From Novosphingobium sp. UBA1948 (GTDB lineage Bacteria; Pseudomonadota; Alphaproteobacteria; Sphingomonadales; Sphingomonadaceae): DNA of 9,470 nucleotides. The DNA lies in assembly GCA_002336765.1 (NCBI GenBank), contig DDES01000141.1:7959-17428 (forward strand), given 5' to 3'. Below, piece by piece: positions 6,934-9,470 of this stretch. Made by a program: the position numbers and the translations under genes. How positions within the stretch are numbered: position 1 is the stretch's first letter; the number at the start of each line of letters is the position of its first letter. Below the pieces are notes generated by a model. It made no database searches, was not told the origin of the DNA, and saw only the letters and a program-made list of their open reading frames with translations.

Positions 6934-7902
6934 ATGCCCCTTCGTATTGCCGTCCAGATGGACCCGCTGGCCACGATCAATGTCGCTGGCGATTCCTCCT
7001 TCGCCCTGATGCTGTCGGGGCAGGCGCGGGGGCATGTGTTCTACCACTATCTGGCCGGTGATCTGACGTGGGAGGACGGGCGCCTGTATACGATGGCCAC
7101 GCCCGTCACCGTGCGCCGCCCCGAGACTGGCGAGGCGGGGGGTAGCCATTTTACTGCGGGCGAGCCGGTGCTGCTCGATCTTGGACGCGATATTGATGTG
7201 GTGCTGATGCGGCAGGATCCGCCGTTTGATCTGGGCTATATCACCGCCGCGCATCTGCTGGAAAAGCTGGCGGGCGAGACGCTGGTGGTCAACGATCCCG
7301 CCTCGGTCCGCAATGCGCCGGAGAAGGTGTGGGTGCTCGATTTCGCGCGCTTTATGCCGCCCACGATGGTGACGCGCTCGCTGGGCGCCACGCGCAGGTT
7401 CATGGAAAAGCATGGCGACATCGTCATCAAGCCGCTGCATGGCAATGGCGGCAAGGCGGTGTTCCGCGTGCCCGCCAGCGGCGACAATCTGGGCGCGCTG
7501 ATCGAGGTCTTCAACAATATGTGGGTCGAGCCGTTCATGGTGCAGGCCTTCCTTCCCAACGTGGCCAAGGGCGACAAGCGCATCGTGCTGGTAGATGGCG
7601 AGATTGCCGGCGCCATCAACCGCCGTCCGGGCGAGGGCGAGTTCCGCTCCAACCTTGCCGTAGGGGGCAGCGCGGAGGCGACGCAGCTGACCGAACGCGA
7701 GAAGGAAATCTGCGAAGCGCTCGGGCCGGAACTGCGCGCGCGGGGCCTTGTGTTTGTGGGTATTGATGTGATCGGCGGCGAATATCTGACGGAAATCAAC
7801 GTCACCAGCCCGACCGGCATCGTCGCCATCGACCGTTTCAACGGCACCGACACCTCCGCCATGATCTGGAACGCCATCGAACGCCGCCACGCCCTGCTGT
7901 GA
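6934..7902 (+). CDS. gshB: Glutathione synthase
   Basis: A 322-residue cytoplasmic ATP-grasp ligase that joins glycine to gamma-glutamylcysteine to make glutathione. Visible markers: N-terminal RIAVQMDPLATINVAGDSSFAL, which in the E. coli enzyme is the start of the substrate domain; LMRQDPPFDLGYITAAHLLE; VVNDPASVRNAPEK; the ATP-binding VIKPLHGNGGKAVFRV; the GEGEFRSNLAVGGSAE loop; and ITSP-like EINVTSPTGIVAIDRF, with the Asn that binds metal. The length is close to E. coli GshB (315). The start is set by a good ribosome binding site and by the fit of MPLRIAVQMDP to the family N-terminus. The gene lies 19 bases after yraN and 7 before the acyltransferase gene, so it sits inside the rsmI operon. 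All key motifs are intact. Confidence 0.95.
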   Translation: MPLRIAVQMDPLATINVAGDSSFALMLSGQARGHVFYHYLAGDLTWEDGRLYTMATPVTVRRPETGEAGGSHFTAGEPVLLDLGRDIDVVLMRQDPPFDLGYITAAHLLEKLAGETLVVNDPASVRNAPEKVWVLDFARFMPPTMVTRSLGATRRFMEKHGDIVIKPLHGNGGKAVFRVPASGDNLGALIEVFNNMWVEPFMVQAFLPNVAKGDKRIVLVDGEIAGAINRRPGEGEFRSNLAVGGSAEATQLTEREKEICEALGPELRARGLVFVGIDVIGGEYLTEINVTSPTGIVAIDRFNGTDTSAMIWNAIERRHALL

Positions 7903-7909
7903 CTGGGCT

Positions 7910-9007
7910 GTGACAAGCGCGCGTCCGGTCCGGCTGGACCAGCTTACAAGCCTGCGGTTCTTCGCGGCGCTGGCGGTGCTGGCTTCGCATCTCTGGCCGC
8001 TGGCCGAGTTTCCCAACCCGCTGCAACCGCTGGCGCGCACCCTTTTTCACGAGGGTTATGCGGGCGTGTCCTTCTTCTTCATGCTGTCGGGCTATATTCT
8101 GGCGCATACCTATCAGGACAAACTGGCCAGTGGCGCGATCAGCCGCCGCAAATACTGGGCTTTGCGCATGGTGCGCATTGTGCCGCTGCACTGGCTGGTG
8201 GGCGTCCCGCTGGGGATTTGGGCGCTCGTGCAGGGCGGGGCGGCGATGGTGCCGAAGGTGGCGGTCAATCTGGCGCTGCTTCAGGCATGGGTACCCGATC
8301 CCGACTGGTATTTCACGGTCAACGAGCCGAGTTGGAGCCTGTCGGACGAGGCGTTTTTCTACACCTGCTTTGCCGCGCTGGCCTTTTGCTCGGCGCCGCG
8401 GCTGGGGCTGGTGGCTGGCGGCTTGCTGGCGATCAATGTGGCTGTGGTACTGTGGCAATCAAGCGCGGGGCAGGGGGCGATCATCGTGGAGGACCGCAAC
8501 ACGCTGACCCATTGGTTGACCTATATCGCGCCCCCTGCGCGTCTGCTGGATTTCGTGGTGGGAATGCTGGTTTACCGCCTGCCGCGCCACGGTGGCGGGA
8601 CGAGGGTGGAACTGGGCGTGGTGACGCTGCTGCTGGGCGCGATGGTGGCCTATCCGCTGCTGGGGCTGCCCGATGTGTGGCGTATGCAACTGGCTTATCT
8701 GCCGCTGATGGCGCTGGTGATCTGGGCTTTCGGTCTGGGCGGCGGCGCCTTGTCGCAAGGCCTCGCACAGAGCCGGTCGCTGGTGCTTTTGGGGGACGCA
8801 TCCTTCGCGCTTTATCTGGTCCACCTGCCCATCGTGCATGGCGGGCTGGCGGTGCAGGAGTGGATGGATGAGCGCGCTTTGCCGTGGCTGGTCTGGGCGG
8901 GTCTGGTCAGCCTTGTGGCGGTCGCGCTGTCGGTGGCGGTGTTCCTGTGGGTGGAGACGCCTGTGCTGAAGCGCTTGCGGCGCGTGATCGAGGCGCGCGT
9001 TGCTTAA
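7910..9007 (+). CDS. Acyltransferase 3 family integral membrane protein
   Basis: A 365-residue membrane protein of the acyltransferase-3 family (as in OafA, NodX and the membrane half of OatA), which moves acyl groups, often acetyl, onto sugars of the cell surface or of exported molecules. The N-terminus has the family motif R16-x10-H27 in LRFFAALAVLASH, followed by GYAGVSFFFMLSGYILAH and the RRKYWALRMVRIVPLHW loop. About nine or ten hydrophobic segments follow, including VAVNLALLQAW, RLLDFVVGMLVYRL, VVTLLLGAMVAYPLLG, ALYLVHLPIVHG and LVSLVAVALSVAVFLWVETP. No SGNH esterase domain is attached. The start is a GTG only 7 bases after gshB; no ATG gives the full first membrane segment, and no clear Shine-Dalgarno sequence is present, so coupling to gshB is likely. 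Substrate unknown. The TAA overlaps the stop of the convergent recombinase gene. Confidence 0.9.
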   Translation: MTSARPVRLDQLTSLRFFAALAVLASHLWPLAEFPNPLQPLARTLFHEGYAGVSFFFMLSGYILAHTYQDKLASGAISRRKYWALRMVRIVPLHWLVGVPLGIWALVQGGAAMVPKVAVNLALLQAWVPDPDWYFTVNEPSWSLSDEAFFYTCFAALAFCSAPRLGLVAGGLLAINVAVVLWQSSAGQGAIIVEDRNTLTHWLTYIAPPARLLDFVVGMLVYRLPRHGGGTRVELGVVTLLLGAMVAYPLLGLPDVWRMQLAYLPLMALVIWAFGLGGGALSQGLAQSRSLVLLGDASFALYLVHLPIVHGGLAVQEWMDERALPWLVWAGLVSLVAVALSVAVFLWVETPVLKRLRRVIEARVA

Positions 9008-9470
9008 CCTTGCTCGCGCGGGTGGGCGTTACGGTACACATCGAGCAAAACCGCGGCATCCACCTTGGTGTATATCTGGGTGGAGGACAGGCTGGCATGG
9101 CCAAGCAATTCCTGAAGGCTGCGCAGATCCGCCCCCGCGCCCAGCAGATGCGTGGCAAAGGAATGGCGCAGCGCATGGGGCGTGGCGCTTTCGGGCAGGC
9201 CAAGCATGGTTCGCGCCCGCGCCACAGCCTTTTGCACCATGCCTTGCGACAAAGGACCGCCCTTGGCCCCGCGAAACAGCGGATCCCCGACAGCCATCGG
9301 CCACGGGCAAGCTGCCACATAGGCGGCCACCGCAGCCCTCACCACCGGCAGGATCGCCACCACGCGCTGCTTTCCCCCCTTGCCGGTGATGGTCAGCCGA
9401 TCAGCGAAGGGCCAGTCGGCGCCGGTGAGTGACAGCCCCTCGGCAATGCGCAGACCCGCGCCATAGAGCA
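9004..9470 (-). CDS. xerC: Tyrosine recombinase XerC (3' part; 5' end beyond window)
   Basis: The C-terminal catalytic half (155 codons plus a partial one) of a tyrosine recombinase; the frame is open to the right edge, so the N-terminal core-binding domain is outside the window. All the catalytic residues are visible: Arg in YGAGLRIAEGLSL, Lys in TGKGGKQRV, His and Arg in HALRHSFATHLL, the second His in LQELLGHASLSSTQ, and the nucleophile Tyr in QIYTKVD. The ending, LLDVYRNAHPREQG, is typical of XerC, which with XerD resolves chromosome dimers at dif; XerD usually ends differently. A phage integrase is less likely, given the XerC-like wording and lack of phage or tRNA context. The TAA overlaps the acyltransferase stop. 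Confidence 0.88.
   Translation of the reverse strand, partial: LYGAGLRIAEGLSLTGADWPFADRLTITGKGGKQRVVAILPVVRAAVAAYVAACPWPMAVGDPLFRGAKGGPLSQGMVQKAVARARTMLGLPESATPHALRHSFATHLLGAGADLRSLQELLGHASLSSTQIYTKVDAAVLLDVYRNAHPREQG

Noticed and set aside
1202..7902. A glutathione-formaldehyde detoxification module made of the GFA-family protein and gshB
   Set aside because: The two genes are about 5 kb apart on opposite strands in different operons, with no formaldehyde dehydrogenase or hydrolase gene, so shared presence is not evidence of a pathway.
6706..8040. A 444-codon minus-strand frame opposite yraN, gshB and the acyltransferase start
   Set aside because: It spans three well-supported genes in antisense, and its composition is that of a shadow frame.
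9004..9470. Tyrosine recombinase as a sign of an integrated mobile element
   Set aside because: The C-terminal wording is that of housekeeping XerC. No tRNA, direct repeat, phage or plasmid gene is nearby, and base composition does not change.

Overview
The window is ordinary, gene-dense chromosome from a GC-rich alphaproteobacterium. A sphingomonad (Novosphingobium/Sphingomonas-like) is my best guess, from the parE type, the gene style and the base composition; the genus cannot be fixed without a search. I see no insertion sequence, prophage, CRISPR array, tRNA or rRNA. Coding density is very high: the longest stretch without a gene is about 126 bases (192-317), and most neighbours abut or overlap.

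Layout from left to right: the 3' end of a NamZ/DUF1343-type cell-wall hexosaminidase gene (+); a SAM-dependent methyltransferase with an N-terminal zinc ribbon (+), whose stop codon overlaps that of a convergent run; the run on the minus strand, read from right to left, is an LpoA-like lipoprotein (penicillin-binding-protein activator), parE (topoisomerase IV subunit B), a secreted DUF2059 protein and a GFA-family zinc protein. Only 38 bases from the lipoprotein start, and divergent from it, a plus-strand operon begins: rsmI (16S rRNA C1402 2'-O-methyltransferase), yraN (UPF0102 nuclease-like), gshB (glutathione synthase) and an acyltransferase-3 membrane protein. The last gene again meets a convergent gene stop-to-stop: the 3' part of a XerC-type tyrosine recombinase (-), which runs off the right edge.

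How the genes fit together: the divergent lpoA-like / rsmI-yraN block parallels the E. coli yraL-lpoA-yraN neighbourhood. parE and XerC both belong to chromosome topology and segregation. NamZ and the LpoA-like protein both touch peptidoglycan. GshB makes glutathione. The GFA-family protein belongs to a family named after a glutathione-dependent enzyme, but no functional link is shown here.

I found no convincing new system. The points worth a second look are architectural: two stop-overlapping convergent gene pairs, a very compact divergent start region, tight translational coupling, and a short single-domain LpoA-like protein.
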